DNA of 64,000 nt from Teratosphaeria epicoccoides (lineage: Eukaryota; Ascomycota; Dothideomycetes; Mycosphaerellales; Teratosphaeriaceae): assembly GCA_021401465.1 (NCBI GenBank), contig JADDMT010000019.1, positions 344,374 through 408,373 on the forward strand, in the 5' to 3' direction. This document shows, one piece after another, positions 1-10,802 of the stretch. The position numbers and the translations under genes were made by a program. The notes below the pieces were generated by a model, which made no database searches, was not told the origin of the DNA, and saw only the letters and a list, made by a program, of their open reading frames with translations. Position 1 is the first letter of the stretch; every line of letters starts with the position of its first letter.

Positions 1-137
1 TGGGCTGGGCTGTAGGTTCTGTTGCGCACTTCGGGTGGCAGCTCGGCAAAGTCGAGGAAGCCTGGGTTGCATGGGCGGCCGGATGCTGAGATGCTGTCGA
101 CAGACGCTGGTGGAGGAGGCGTATGCGTTCCGGCCAT
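1..137 (-). CDS. F-box-like protein, 5' end only (runs off the window)
   Basis: Reading leftward from an ATG at 137-135, the frame stays open to base 1 and encodes a Pro/Ser-rich N-terminus followed by FLDFAELPPEVRNRTY. The LPPEVRNR.Y signature is the usual opening of fungal F-box-like or 2EXR-type proteins (LPPELRNRIY). F-box proteins are substrate receptors of SCF ubiquitin ligases, while 2EXR proteins are mostly uncharacterised, so no substrate can be named. Only about 45 codons are visible. There is no other in-frame ATG between 137 and the next upstream stop that looks better. Confidence is moderate because the diagnostic motif is intact but the rest of the gene lies outside the window. 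Confidence 0.5.
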   Translation of the reverse strand, partial: MAGTHTPPPPASVDSISASGRPCNPGFLDFAELPPEVRNRTYSPA

Positions 138-592
138 GATGCTGCCTGGGGTGTTATCCACTCTATTTTGCTGCAAATGAATGCGGCTGGTGGCATCCGC
201 ACGCGCAATCAGCGCGGAGGGCGGCAAATATTGGACTTGGCCCGAGTGGCATCCATTAATAGGTCGACGACGCCCCGGCCGAGGGTCGCTTTGTCCATGG
301 TCGCGGAGATGGCTGGCAGTGGTGCTGTCTGTCTCTAGTGAGGTCCGCGTGAGGTAGTGAGGCGCGAACTGTCAAGCAGCACCTGGCAATCTGTCTCTGT
401 TGCATTCCTCGCACGTTGTTGCCTGGCTGGAGCAATTCAGACCAGAGGTGTCACGGGGAGGCAAGCGCTTGAAGCGAAGCAAGGAAGGAGCGACATTGTA
501 TACGTGTACGTCAGAGCGTAGTACCTCCGTGCTGCAAGCCGAGTGAAATGCGACTTGTCAATGCCAGGTGAGTAACGGCTTCACCTTTGACC
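138..592. other. Intergenic, no gene seen
   Basis: This 455-bp stretch separates the start of the F-box-like gene (leftward) from the 3' end of the TACO1-like gene. The only open frame (71 codons, plus strand) lies antisense to the F-box-like 5' region and has no recognisable features. It should contain the promoter of the leftward gene. Confidence 0.5.
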
Positions 593-1480
593 TCATGCTC
601 CCAATCGACTCTGCAGCTCCTTCCACATCTCACCATCCAGGCTGCCCTGCGCTATATTCATTGACACGCCCTGCACGCTCGCATCGTCCTGGAGCTCGTC
701 AAGCACTTTGATCAACTCTTCCGCTGTCTTCTCATCGGGTACTCCAATCTTCGTGTCTTCGTTCGGTTCCCAGATTATTTCTGACGTGGCAATCTGCAGG
801 TCCAGTGCTTTCGCCACACTCTCACCCAAAGCCTTCGTGTTGTTTGGCTCGCAGCTCACCATTAATCTGCCATCTGCATCTTCCTCAACATCGGTTGCGC
901 CGGCCTCCAAGGCTGCTTCCAAGGCGACCTCAACATCCGCACCATCTTTCCGTTCAAACACCACCTGCCCTTTCTTCGTGAACAGGTAGCCACTCGGCGA
1001 TGCAGTACCGCCATTTGACTTAAGTATTAACCGTACGTCCATCAAACTCCTTGCCTTATTGTCTGTTTCGCAGTCCACAATCAAACCGACATTGCCTGGT
1101 AATATCCCTTCCACTGTCACGCTTTCCAAGCTGGCACCACTCAGGCTTCTGCCTTGACCACGTGCGATGGCGGCCTCAATTGACGCCTTTGCGAATCCTT
1201 CACGCTTGGCTTTGGTAATGAGGTCTGCGAGGCGACCGTTTGCATTGGGGTCTGGGCCGAATGACTTTGACGCTTGGGCGATCTCATGGGCGAAGACGGA
1301 GCGTTGGCGATTCTTGGCAGCGTCGGTTTTGAGCTTGTCGTGCTTGATTTTGGACCATCGATTGTGACCAGAAGAGGGGTAGGGGGTGGTTGTAAAGCGG
1401 CGGTGGAGGCGGCAGGCGCGACGTATGTAGCTCTGGTTCCCTCGTCGGAGGACGACTGTAAGACCTCTGCTGGGTGCCAT
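593..1480 (-). CDS. Mitochondrial translational activator, TACO1/YebC family
   Basis: A YebC/PmpR/TACO1-family protein of 295 aa. The family hallmark GHNRWSKIKHDK appears about 38 residues in, and the rest follows the family to the end (AKREGFAKASIEAAIARGQG, then GTASPSGYLFTKKG). TACO1 binds mitochondrial ribosomes or mRNA and supports cytochrome oxidase subunit translation in mammals; bacterial members relieve ribosome stalling. I chose the ATG at 1480 because the first 38 residues from there are Arg/Ser-rich without acids, like a mitochondrial presequence. The frame also opens at 1564, but those 28 extra residues look nothing like a presequence. The gene is intronless and divergent from LAA1 across a 216-bp gap. 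Confidence 0.9.
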   Translation of the reverse strand: MAPSRGLTVVLRRGNQSYIRRACRLHRRFTTTPYPSSGHNRWSKIKHDKLKTDAAKNRQRSVFAHEIAQASKSFGPDPNANGRLADLITKAKREGFAKASIEAAIARGQGRSLSGASLESVTVEGILPGNVGLIVDCETDNKARSLMDVRLILKSNGGTASPSGYLFTKKGQVVFERKDGADVEVALEAALEAGATDVEEDADGRLMVSCEPNNTKALGESVAKALDLQIATSEIIWEPNEDTKIGVPDEKTAEELIKVLDELQDDASVQGVSMNIAQGSLDGEMWKELQSRLGA

Positions 1481-1696
1481 GGTGTATGCGTAGGTGTAGA
1501 GTGGGATGCTGTCGAATGTTGATGTATGTATTGCCTCTTTGAGACCAAGAGACCCTCCCTGCACGTCGCGGAGGTGAGACGTGGAAAAGCGGAAACTGGT
1601 CTTGTGCCGTCACGATCCACGCGTGCGCGTTGAGATATGGACCGGCCAGCACAGATGGACTCATGAGTCACGTTCTTCACGAATGCGACGAGCTTC
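1481..1696. promoter_or_regulatory. Shared divergent promoter, TACO1-like / LAA1
   Basis: Only 216 bp separate the two start codons, so both promoters and both 5' UTRs must lie here. If the upstream ATG of the leftward gene (1564) were used, the gap would shrink to 132 bp. I see no clear TATA box. The arrangement suggests co-regulation, but that is inference. Confidence 0.5.
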
Positions 1697-4600
1697 ATGG
1701 CCACCACAGCGCCGACAGCAGCGCCAACAGATGCGCCTGCTCCCAAGCCTGCGTCGAATGGCGAGAGACAGCTGTCGCCCTGCCAACTCGACGTCACCAA
1801 GCTACACTCTCTCCCTTCCGAGCAGCAAAGTCTCTATGTCCTCACACACAGCGCGGGTCTCGTCCGCTACATCGAGGAACTCGACGATGATGCCGTCTCA
1901 GAGCAGCAGGCGACGCTGAAAAAAGAGCTGCTCCAGCTCATCACACTCTCCTCGCCCGCACCTGCCAGAGTCATTCGCAACAACATTGGCAAGTGCTTCG
2001 CGGACATATTTGGAAGGAGCAATCGGAGACTGCTGTACGAGTCCATCAACGAACTAGTGGGAATCATACAGGCTGGCAAGGAAAGGGATTCGAGATGCAA
2101 ACATGCCGCTACGTCAAGCCTGGGTGCTTTGTTCGCGGCGGCGGGCGACAGCGCCATGAGCCTGTCGCCGCTGGCCTGCACCACATTGCTAAGAGCCGTC
2201 AAGGCAGCTTCGAATGACACGGGCTACCGCAGTGCAATCTTCCAGGCGTGCGGCAAGATCGCGGTAGGCATCAAGACAGCCCTAGATGAGGACATTGCGC
2301 GCAGTATATGGAAGTCGGCGCGGAATGCGGCGAGTGGCGACAAGTCGTTACTGGTTCAAGCGAACGCCTGCACTTGTCTGGAGCAGCTGGTGCGCTCCAC
2401 TTCTTATTTTGACAACTCGAATGACTTCGAGAAGCTGCAGGCCGCGCAGTGGAAATGTATGGAGAGTTCCTCCACATCCGTGCGACATGCTGCTGCTTCA
2501 TGTCTCACGCTGGTGCTTTTCAAGGGCTATATGAGCTATAGCGAGTCACCTAATATTCAGGCTGTGCCACGCATGAAGAAGCCCAAGGCCAAGAGGAAGC
2601 AAGCAAAGGGCGAGGAACCTGAAGACGAGGTCGATCGCACGGCATCTCCAGCGCCGGACAAGCCAGTGACTGCGCTGTCCTACAGCCTCTTGGACGCGCT
2701 TCGCGTGCTCTCTACCCACTACTGCAGACCAGCAACCACCAATAAAGCCCGTGCAGGCCTTGCAGTATGCTATGTTAAGCTTCTCAAAGCTCTCGGCGAG
2801 AGTGTAATCGAGAAGAACTATGGGGTTATTGCGCGCCACTTCTTCAACGACGTGCTCGGCCACCCAAGCATGCAGTCCAATAGATATCGCCAACTCATGA
2901 GCCGCAAGTTCGTGCGCATTGTCCTAGAGCGTGTCATTGGGCAGATGCTGGGTGAGACGGCACAACTCAATGCTTGTCGATATCTGTTGAACGAGATCAT
3001 CAAGGACTATCCTCAAGCTATCAAGGAAAGGCTTGAGCCGAGCAAGCAGACGCTTATAGGTGCCATTAGCGCACTCACAACAATGATTGGGTCCCTCAAT
3101 GCCGCCGTTCATACGATCGCGGAACAGGTGCGAGAAGGGCTTCTGCAGGTGTTGCAGCATCCAAACTTCACTGTGCAAATACACGCCGCGCGTGCATTGC
3201 GAGCGTTTGTGCTTGCATGTCCTCAGCAGCTCTTACCGACTGTGACCATATGCATGAACAGCGTCAATCGCGAGCTCACTTTGCTGGCTGGTCCACGGCA
3301 AGGTCCAAAGCGATGTGTGGGCTATGCGTACGGGCTGGCTGCGGTGCTGAGCACATCAAGCCACCATCCTCTGTACGGCTCGGTGGATGTGTACGCAAGA
3401 GTGCTACAGCAGGCGACAGCGCTCCTGAAGTCAAGTGGGAGCTCAGACCTGCGCATCTCCAGCTGCCAATTGGAAGTTGCCTGGATCATGATTGGCGGCC
3501 TCATGTCCCTTGGTCCCAATTTTGTCAAAATCCACCTCTCTCAACTCATGCTGTTATGGAGAAACGCGCTCCCGAAACCAGTGCCGAAAGAGAACATGTC
3601 ACAGCGCAACATGATCGAACTGAGTTATCTCGCACATGTCCGCGAATGCGCACTCGGCTCCATCAAGGCATTTCTGACGTTCAACCAGCGGCTGCTGACT
3701 GTGGATATCTCGAGACGACTGTCAGCGATGTTGGAGAATACAGTCACTTTTGTGCAAGCCTTGCCTGAGAAGAAGACCAGCGACGACCCTGCCAATCGTC
3801 TATCGCCTGCACTGCAGCTGCAGGACTACGAGATCATGGTCCGTAGACGCGTCTTTCAATGTTTCTCGCAGTTGGTCACGCTTAGCCCTCTCGGCAGTAT
3901 TGAGACTACTGCTCACTCCACGATCCTGCCGCTGGCGGTGGCGTCGTTCTCCGACGCTGAGTATTACTCACCTAGTACTCTTAGTGCTGCAATCGCAAGT
4001 GCTGCAGCAGCATTTGAAAGTATATGGGATGTCGGTGATAATAATGGATTCGGGCTCACAGGGTTGATATATGGGCGAGACGTCATTGATCCGATCACTA
4101 AGAACATGCGCAGAAAATGGTCCACCCGACGGGAGGATGAAGCAGATATTGATCGAGTCGTACTGTCGCCTGTCGGTGATGCCCCAGAGCATGATCCCAC
4201 CTGCTGTTATTTGCCTGATGGGCCGAGCTTTGAAGAGCCAAACCCACCCGGAACCGAAGCGGTGAATGCCGCCATAGCAGCTTTCGGGCTGTGTCTGCCA
4301 TTACAGGCACCGCGAGTCCAGGAAAGCGCACTGGAGCAAATCACTTCCTCGCTTGGCAGTGCATTGATACACAAAAACCCGGCGCGCAGAGCAGCTGTCG
4401 CAGTAAACGTGGCACTGGCGCTGAACACAGTCTGTAATGTCAGCATTGGCGAAGCTGGCTCGGCTAAGGGTGACTTGAAGCGAGATGCGACAGAAAGTGC
4501 AATGCTTGGTTTACTGCATACCTGCATCAAGGACTCGGAAGAGTGCGTGCGACAGCTTGCAGCGGACGCGCTCGGTGCGCTGTGCTGTAGCTCAGGCAAC

Positions 4601-7600
4601 TTGTTGACAACGAACGAGATCACCTGGCTGACGGAGACAATCGTCAACAATCGCGAGCCGCATGTTCGTGCGGGATGTGCATCCACGCTTGCAAGTATTC
4701 ACTCGCAGCTTGGTGGCATGGCTGCCGGATATCACATGAAGCACATCGTGGGCATCCTGATGTCGCTTGCCGCCGATACGCATCCGCTGGTGCATTGCTG
4801 GGCATTGGATGCTCTCGCACAAGTCGCAGAGTCTGCAGGGCTCGGCTATGCCGCGTATGTCACGACAACGATTGGAATGCTCAGTCAGCTGTATGTGTCC
4901 GACAGCCATAATTCTGAAACCGCCGTGCTGGCCAGCTCCAACATGTCTCTTGAGTTGCCCGTTACTGCTGCTATCGCGAGATGCGTCGACTCGATCATCA
5001 ATGTGCTTGGGCCGGACTTGCAAGATATGACGAAGGCTAGGGACATGATACTTACGCTTGTGCGCTTCATACTGGAAGAGCGCAACGTCAGCGTGCGATT
5101 GGAAGGCGTGCGATGTATGGAGCACCTCTCATTGTACGCTCCCGGACACTTGGAATTTGCAAAGTACGTTCGATACTTGCAGAAAAATGTTGATGCGGAC
5201 GAGCAAGAAGTATCGCAAGCTGCGCTGCATGGCTTGTCAGTGCTGATGCGGCGGGATGCGAACGAGATAGTTCGCACAGCGCATCCGGGACTGGAAGACA
5301 GGCTCTGGGACTATTTGAACTCTTCACCTCATCAAACAGATGTGTTGAACATCTTCCGTAATTGGCTCAGCCAGACCGGATCCGTAGACCCTTCGGAATG
5401 GATACAGCGCTGCAACACCGTCCTCACTAGATCCAAATCGAAGATCGAGGCTCCAAAGACTGCACACACGAAGTCTGCTGTCACCGCTGGACCGGAAGTG
5501 CAAGACGAGGAAGTTGCAGGCTTCGCAGTCGCAGCTGGTGCGGCGAGAGAAGACGATGCGCAGGCTCCCACTTCTACACAGGAGCTGATGCGATGGCAGG
5601 TCAGGCTGTTTGCCATGGAGCTGCTGCAAGAGCTCATTGCCGTCATCTCTAAAGAAGCTGCTATCTCTGACGAGAGTCTGGGTGAAGCTGCACTCCAAAG
5701 CAAGGTCGCAGATGTCGTTCGCATAGCTTTCTCGGCCTCGACAGCTGGCGTTGCAGCGCTGCGTGTGGTGGGCATGAGGATCATTGACCAGGTTCTGAAA
5801 TTGTTTGGACGAACACCTGATCCGGACTTTCCAGAGGCAATGCTATTGGAGCAGTATCAAGCCCAGATCTCCTCAGCACTGACACCGGCCTTTGCTGCTG
5901 ATTCTAGTCCAGAGCTGGCAGCTGCGGCTGTGAGCGTGTGTGCTACTTTCATCGCCACGGGTATTGTGACGGACATTGATCGTATGGGCCGCATTCTCAA
6001 AGTCCTCGTCTCGGCTCTGGACAGCTTTTCCAAGGAGGCGGAGTCAGCGAGCATCGGTGATCTGAGGGCTCTGAGCTCGAATGCACTGGTAATGGTGCGT
6101 ATGGCTGTCTTCTCTGCGTGGGCCAAGCTGCAGATTGCCAGTGCGGAACAGTCTTACCTAGTCGAGGTCGTGAAGCCGCATATTGCGCAGCTGGTGCCAC
6201 TTTGGCTGTCTAGCCTGAGGGAGTTCTCACGTCTCAGGTTTGAGCCAGATATCTCGGCCAGCATGGGTACTCCGGTCTCAGGAGATCTGGATATGGTGTA
6301 TGCCGCTCTCAATCGGGAGACGCTGTTGACGTTCTATCAGGATTCTTGGCTAAGTCTGGTGGACGCTATTGCCAGCCTAATCGATGAAGACAGCGACTTT
6401 GTTTTCGATGCGCTGGACAATAAGCACGCAAGCACTGCGGGCACTGGAGAGGGCGAGAGCAGTCTTTCAGAGCCGAACGGTGTCGATGGGATTGCAAGGA
6501 AGAACGCGGGCATCAACTACCGTGAAGAGCCTGTGGCATTCTTTTTCGTGCTCTTCGGCCTAGCCTTCGAGTCGCTTGCCGTTCGCAGTTCAGACGACAG
6601 CGTCGTGACTACGCAGCGCAATGCTGACATCCTGCAAGCCCTGCAGAAGATCCTGCGTCCCTCGGTCTCCGGCAATGCGGTATACCAAGAAGTGGTCTTC
6701 TCCGAGACCGTGGACCTCTTGTCCCGCATGGTTCTCACCGAGAGCCTTGGCGTCCAGGCCATCGTCGTGGAGGTTGCTCGCAATCTCTGCACCGTTCATC
6801 CGTCTTCTCGCCAAGGACTGCAAACTCCTATCAACAGCGAAGCCCTCTCCGACGACATCGAGCAGCTCTTCGAACTCACTCGCATTGTTGTCCTCGTGCT
6901 TAGCAACCTCATTCCAGGTCTCGCCGACACGCCGGCCGCCGTCTCCTCCGTCCGTCTCGAGACTTCCGAAGAGGCTATCAGCCTCGTGCGCACGTCCCTG
7001 CAGGCCCTCGTCGACGTCTCCGACGTTTTCCCCTCCATCATCAAGACAGATCTCGAAGCCAGTATCCTCCACGTCTTTGTCACAATCTTAGGAACCGCTG
7101 CATGCCAAGCTAGCGTGGTGCCGCAATCGCTGCCGATCTTCCGCAAATTTATAGCAAGTATCGCGAACGACGGTAAGCAGGAGACTACGGCACAGTTGCG
7201 GAATGCGTTGGCGAGGATGCTGGTGATCTTGAAGAATGCGCAGAAGAGGGAGACGGAGGCGAGTTTGCCTTGTGAGAGAAATTGCTTGCTTGCCATCACT
7301 GTGCTGCTCTCTGCTGCTCCGAAAGAGTTCGGGCCTGCTGATCCGCTCCTTGCGAGGTTCGTGGCAGATTTGGGTGGTTCGTTAGATGGGCCCATGACGT
7401 CGCGAGTCGCAGCCAGCTGCTTGAGGACGCTACTCATGGCAGACGTAGCATCCGACGCACTCGTCACTAGAGCCATCACCTTCGTCCTCGATCCCGCAGG
7501 CCTGGAAGGCGTCACTGAAAGCCGCGGTATCACGGCACAGACATTGACGATGCTTACAGTCAAAGTGCCCAAGGAGCAGCAGGGTAAAATGGTCGCGCTA

Positions 7601-7858
7601 GTAATGAATGCATTGATTGATCGCGCGGCGAACGAGGGAGAGAATGTGTATCAAGAGACGGCGGCGAGGTTGTTGGATTTGGCGGCGGTGGATTCTGGGA
7701 TGTTTAGGTCTGTGGTGGGGGGCATGGATGGGGAGAGGAAGAGTGTGATGGAGAGGGTTTTGAAGACGAGGGCGGCTGAGCAGAGGCGGAGGTCGGAGGG
7801 TGAGGGTGGGGAGGGCAGGGAGCCGAGGATTGCTTTGAAAATGGACTTCGGGGGCTGA
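1697..7858 (+). CDS. LAA1: Large HEAT-repeat protein, Laa1/HEATR5 family
   Basis: An intronless 2053-aa protein built almost entirely of helical HEAT-type repeats. The N-terminal block (about residues 30-280) has the family-typical arrangement, including ARVIRNNIGKCFADIFGRSN and ASCLTLVLFKGY, and the length matches HEATR5A/B and yeast Laa1 (about 2000 aa). Laa1 binds the AP-1 clathrin adaptor and helps place it on trans-Golgi and endosomal membranes; mammalian HEATR5B does a comparable job with aftiphilin and gamma-synergin. A basic/acidic low-complexity insert lies near residues 290-325 and an Ala/Glu-rich linker near 1250-1290. The C-terminus is charged (RRRSEGEGGEGREPR). The start has an ATG directly in a good context and no better upstream choice. 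Confidence 0.9.
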   Translation: MATTAPTAAPTDAPAPKPASNGERQLSPCQLDVTKLHSLPSEQQSLYVLTHSAGLVRYIEELDDDAVSEQQATLKKELLQLITLSSPAPARVIRNNIGKCFADIFGRSNRRLLYESINELVGIIQAGKERDSRCKHAATSSLGALFAAAGDSAMSLSPLACTTLLRAVKAASNDTGYRSAIFQACGKIAVGIKTALDEDIARSIWKSARNAASGDKSLLVQANACTCLEQLVRSTSYFDNSNDFEKLQAAQWKCMESSSTSVRHAAASCLTLVLFKGYMSYSESPNIQAVPRMKKPKAKRKQAKGEEPEDEVDRTASPAPDKPVTALSYSLLDALRVLSTHYCRPATTNKARAGLAVCYVKLLKALGESVIEKNYGVIARHFFNDVLGHPSMQSNRYRQLMSRKFVRIVLERVIGQMLGETAQLNACRYLLNEIIKDYPQAIKERLEPSKQTLIGAISALTTMIGSLNAAVHTIAEQVREGLLQVLQHPNFTVQIHAARALRAFVLACPQQLLPTVTICMNSVNRELTLLAGPRQGPKRCVGYAYGLAAVLSTSSHHPLYGSVDVYARVLQQATALLKSSGSSDLRISSCQLEVAWIMIGGLMSLGPNFVKIHLSQLMLLWRNALPKPVPKENMSQRNMIELSYLAHVRECALGSIKAFLTFNQRLLTVDISRRLSAMLENTVTFVQALPEKKTSDDPANRLSPALQLQDYEIMVRRRVFQCFSQLVTLSPLGSIETTAHSTILPLAVASFSDAEYYSPSTLSAAIASAAAAFESIWDVGDNNGFGLTGLIYGRDVIDPITKNMRRKWSTRREDEADIDRVVLSPVGDAPEHDPTCCYLPDGPSFEEPNPPGTEAVNAAIAAFGLCLPLQAPRVQESALEQITSSLGSALIHKNPARRAAVAVNVALALNTVCNVSIGEAGSAKGDLKRDATESAMLGLLHTCIKDSEECVRQLAADALGALCCSSGNLLTTNEITWLTETIVNNREPHVRAGCASTLASIHSQLGGMAAGYHMKHIVGILMSLAADTHPLVHCWALDALAQVAESAGLGYAAYVTTTIGMLSQLYVSDSHNSETAVLASSNMSLELPVTAAIARCVDSIINVLGPDLQDMTKARDMILTLVRFILEERNVSVRLEGVRCMEHLSLYAPGHLEFAKYVRYLQKNVDADEQEVSQAALHGLSVLMRRDANEIVRTAHPGLEDRLWDYLNSSPHQTDVLNIFRNWLSQTGSVDPSEWIQRCNTVLTRSKSKIEAPKTAHTKSAVTAGPEVQDEEVAGFAVAAGAAREDDAQAPTSTQELMRWQVRLFAMELLQELIAVISKEAAISDESLGEAALQSKVADVVRIAFSASTAGVAALRVVGMRIIDQVLKLFGRTPDPDFPEAMLLEQYQAQISSALTPAFAADSSPELAAAAVSVCATFIATGIVTDIDRMGRILKVLVSALDSFSKEAESASIGDLRALSSNALVMVRMAVFSAWAKLQIASAEQSYLVEVVKPHIAQLVPLWLSSLREFSRLRFEPDISASMGTPVSGDLDMVYAALNRETLLTFYQDSWLSLVDAIASLIDEDSDFVFDALDNKHASTAGTGEGESSLSEPNGVDGIARKNAGINYREEPVAFFFVLFGLAFESLAVRSSDDSVVTTQRNADILQALQKILRPSVSGNAVYQEVVFSETVDLLSRMVLTESLGVQAIVVEVARNLCTVHPSSRQGLQTPINSEALSDDIEQLFELTRIVVLVLSNLIPGLADTPAAVSSVRLETSEEAISLVRTSLQALVDVSDVFPSIIKTDLEASILHVFVTILGTAACQASVVPQSLPIFRKFIASIANDGKQETTAQLRNALARMLVILKNAQKRETEASLPCERNCLLAITVLLSAAPKEFGPADPLLARFVADLGGSLDGPMTSRVAASCLRTLLMADVASDALVTRAITFVLDPAGLEGVTESRGITAQTLTMLTVKVPKEQQGKMVALVMNALIDRAANEGENVYQETAARLLDLAAVDSGMFRSVVGGMDGERKSVMERVLKTRAAEQRRRSEGEGGEGREPRIALKMDFGG

Positions 7859-8986
7859 AGAAATCGGACCCCTCATCATGTTCGTGACCGAAGAGACACA
7901 TGGATGAAATTGCGTAATCGCACGCAATGCCTTCGGGTCAGAGGTGACACTTGCATCCTTCTTGAGGCTCTACGGCTCTGCGATGATAGAATCCACTTGT
8001 TGCATATCCTGGAGGACATGGTTCGACGCGGTTCCTGGACGAACTCCGCCACTGCAGGTTTCTCGTCCACGCGACTAAGCACGCAAATCGCAAACCTGTG
8101 AGGGCTGAGACACATTACGATGGTTGACCAACCCATCCCTGAAAGTCATCGGCAAGACGATAGGCCGAACCCAACCTATTGCCCGGTCCGGCTGAACTGG
8201 TAGCTTCTGGTGCAGTCCTGAATATTTCAATCAGAGTGAGAAGCCTCGCCCAGTGACCGGTGGAAAGGTCAGGGTAGGCTCCGCGAAAAGCCTAGATCTA
8301 CATGCAGTTGGCGCCGTTGGGCGTCTTGGCTATCTCACGGGTTAGGTAGGCGGGGGTCGATGCGATCACTGAATGGGACAAAATTGATTCCAAACTCCTC
8401 GTGGCTAATACACGCGTCCGCAGTGAAATCGATCCGCTTGGATCACTTCAGTGGACATCATCTTGTTATCAGAGCGCTGTTGTCGAAGAGCTGTGTAGCA
8501 GGGCGGACGGCTCCATGCACTGCGAGGTTGAGCAAGATTCTAGGTATGGCGAGATTGAAGAGCGCCCGTGCATGCACTTAGGTCAATTCATGAGAGACCT
8601 GTCTCATAGAAGCGCTCACAGCCTTCTCCAAGCCTTACTCAGATCTCACGCTAACACAGAGACATCCCGAGGTTTATATGATATCCACCACTATTGCGTG
8701 CTATGGCCGTCGAGATATGCTGATGCACAATGATAGGCTATGTTCCAACAGGCGTTCCTTGGTAGCCACATTTGTACAACCGAATCCACTGGAATATGGT
8801 CGGAGTGTGTCCATTCGCACGAAGTAATCGGATCGGTAGCACGATGGAATACGACCAAAGCTCGATGGCCAGGATCCAGTGACGCCACGTGGTGCACGCT
8901 TTGTCGTAAGTCAATGTATATATTCTCCTCGGAACCTTATACCCTGACATCGATCGAGCACTGGCAGCCCGTTCTCGTGACCGAGA
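7859..8986. other. Intergenic, 1.1 kb, no gene seen
   Basis: This stretch lies between the LAA1 stop and the signal-peptide start of the secreted-protein gene. Short open frames occur on both strands, but none has a recognisable motif, signal peptide or consistent splice structure. It should hold the LAA1 terminator and the downstream gene's promoter. Confidence 0.5.
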
Positions 8987-10802
8987 ATGTTGTTGAAGAT
9001 CATAACACTGGCAGCCACATGGGCAGCAGTGGCGACCTCTAAATTCCTCGAGCCGCAGAAGAGTTGCAATGTAACCGGCTCGGGCTGTGCGCTGTAAGCA
9101 AGCAACCCGGATTCTGCTTCGGGGCCATCTGACTGATCTTTCGCTATTAGGGACTGCTCTCCGAAGTCCAGGCAAGGTATAAGACCCGAATGCTGGGATT
9201 ACCTCAACATGACTGGCTATATTCGCGAATGGGTTGCCGAGCATGGGGAAGAAGTCAATATCAAAGGAATGGGCTTTGCTCAAGCCTATCTCTTGTGGAG
9301 TGTTCGTTGGATAGCGGGTTTTCCTGCTCCAAAGTAGGCATGCTCACGAGTTGCATGAGCAGAATCAGAACGAGAAGACTTGCAACCTGATCACGATGGA
9401 CTCCTGCCCCCCGCCTGAGGCCGACGAGAACAAGTATGAGAATCACCAACAATACTACGTACGTATACACCCAATGACCCTCGAGCTTGTGCAATTGTTG
9501 TATCACGGCCTCTGAAGCTGACTTCTGATCTCCAACAGGCCCTATGGAATATCTATTCCGTACACCAGAGGTACAGCCAGTACTCTGCGTCATTAGTGGC
9601 CGGCCAGACCCTAGCCGCAGGCAAACTACAAGAGATAGTGGACAAGGTAAGTCGGCGAAGTGTGCAAAGCAGCTGCGATATCTGCTGACTTTTCACTCGC
9701 TGCTTTCACCAGGTGTCCCCACCTATTGAGCACGGCGTAAAAGATAACGAGTGGGCAATCATCTGGGGTGTAACCCTGATGTACGCCTATGCATGTACCT
9801 CACACTCCTGCATCTTGCCGTCCATACTAACCTCCGCCATCAGGTCATCTGGACTGCCAATGCGTTCCTCCCGGAGGCAGCGCTCATGGTCAAGTTCTTC
9901 ATCAGCTTGAGCTTGAACGGTATGTATGCCGCCTACTCTACTCCTCCACTCAAGAAAGAAGTGATGGGATACAGCGAGGAGGCGGAGAATCGATCCAGGA
10001 ACCTTGGTAAGATCGGGGGCGACCTTTCCGAACTCCTCGCCAACTACCTAAAGTCAATCACCGACGAGGTCAAGATCATGCAAGACAATGTCGATTGCTG
10101 GCTTGCGCTCGTATCACCCGGCGGATTCAGCATCCGTGTCAATATCGACGTCAACGACCAATCCATCAAGGTTTACAAAGCTCTTGAGCTCTTTGTGCTC
10201 AACGAGTCACTGAAGGCTTCCGGCTTTGTCATCACGAAGTCTAGGGGTTCTGATCCGAGAGAGGTGAGGGCGAACAGATGCAGCTCTCTCAAGCCAGCAG
10301 GCAATTGCGACACGTGGTGGTACGATGAGAAGAACCACAACACATATGCCATTCACGACCCGCTAAGCGGTTCGAGAGACTTTGGTGAACTTATTGACTA
10401 CCTCTGGGACGAGAAGATTATTAGTGATATGGCGGAGATCTTCAGGACAGAGCAATGCCAGGGCCAGAAGGTGCCGCCGGTAAATAAGGTGCAGGATCCG
10501 GACCCAGGCCACCTCTGCCTCATTAATGTGCCGCATTGCGAGTATTGTAAGTGTACAGGCAGGCGGCGAAGCTCGTTATCGCGTCAAAACTGGCCTTGGA
10601 TAGTTCGCTGACCTTGAGATTCTCTCTAACGACAGATTACACGGATGACCTGGATGCTCAAAGCAAGAAACAATTCAAGGATTGCCCCAAAGATAAGAAG
10701 TTCTTCACTGACTGCAACGAGGCTCTCACCTTCCACAAAATAACACTGCCTCTCAGCTACCTTGGCCCCTTCCTATATGAACATAGGTTCTGTCGACAGT
10801 AA
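8987..10802 (+). CDS. Secreted cysteine-rich hypothetical protein, seven exons
   Basis: Joining 8987-9093, 9151-9294, 9338-9458, 9539-9646, 9713-9769, 9844-10546 and 10636-10802 gives one continuous 468-aa frame. Every join keeps phase and uses GT..AG; most donors are near consensus (GTAAGC, GTACGT, GTAAGT, GTAACC, GTAAGT). The second intron is only 43 bp with a weak GTGGAG donor, but it removes an in-frame TAG. The protein opens with a clear signal peptide (MLLKIITLAATWAAVATS), followed by a Cys-rich N-terminus (SCNVTGSGCALDC, PECWDYLNMTGY), then CPPPEADENKY, a hydrophobic helix-rich middle, and a Cys-rich end (NCDTWWYDE, CPKDKKFFTDC). There is one sequon, NVT, near the N-terminus. I do not recognise the family. 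It is probably an extracellular protein, perhaps wall-associated or interaction-related. No enzyme motif is visible. Confidence 0.7.

Noticed and set aside
6796..7572. 258-codon leftward frame inside LAA1
   Set aside because: Antisense shadow of a strongly coding gene; composition follows the sense codons and no motif is seen.
9920..9974. Possible GTATGT..ACAG intron in the secreted-protein gene
   Set aside because: Removing it breaks the reading frame, while retaining it keeps a continuous protein.
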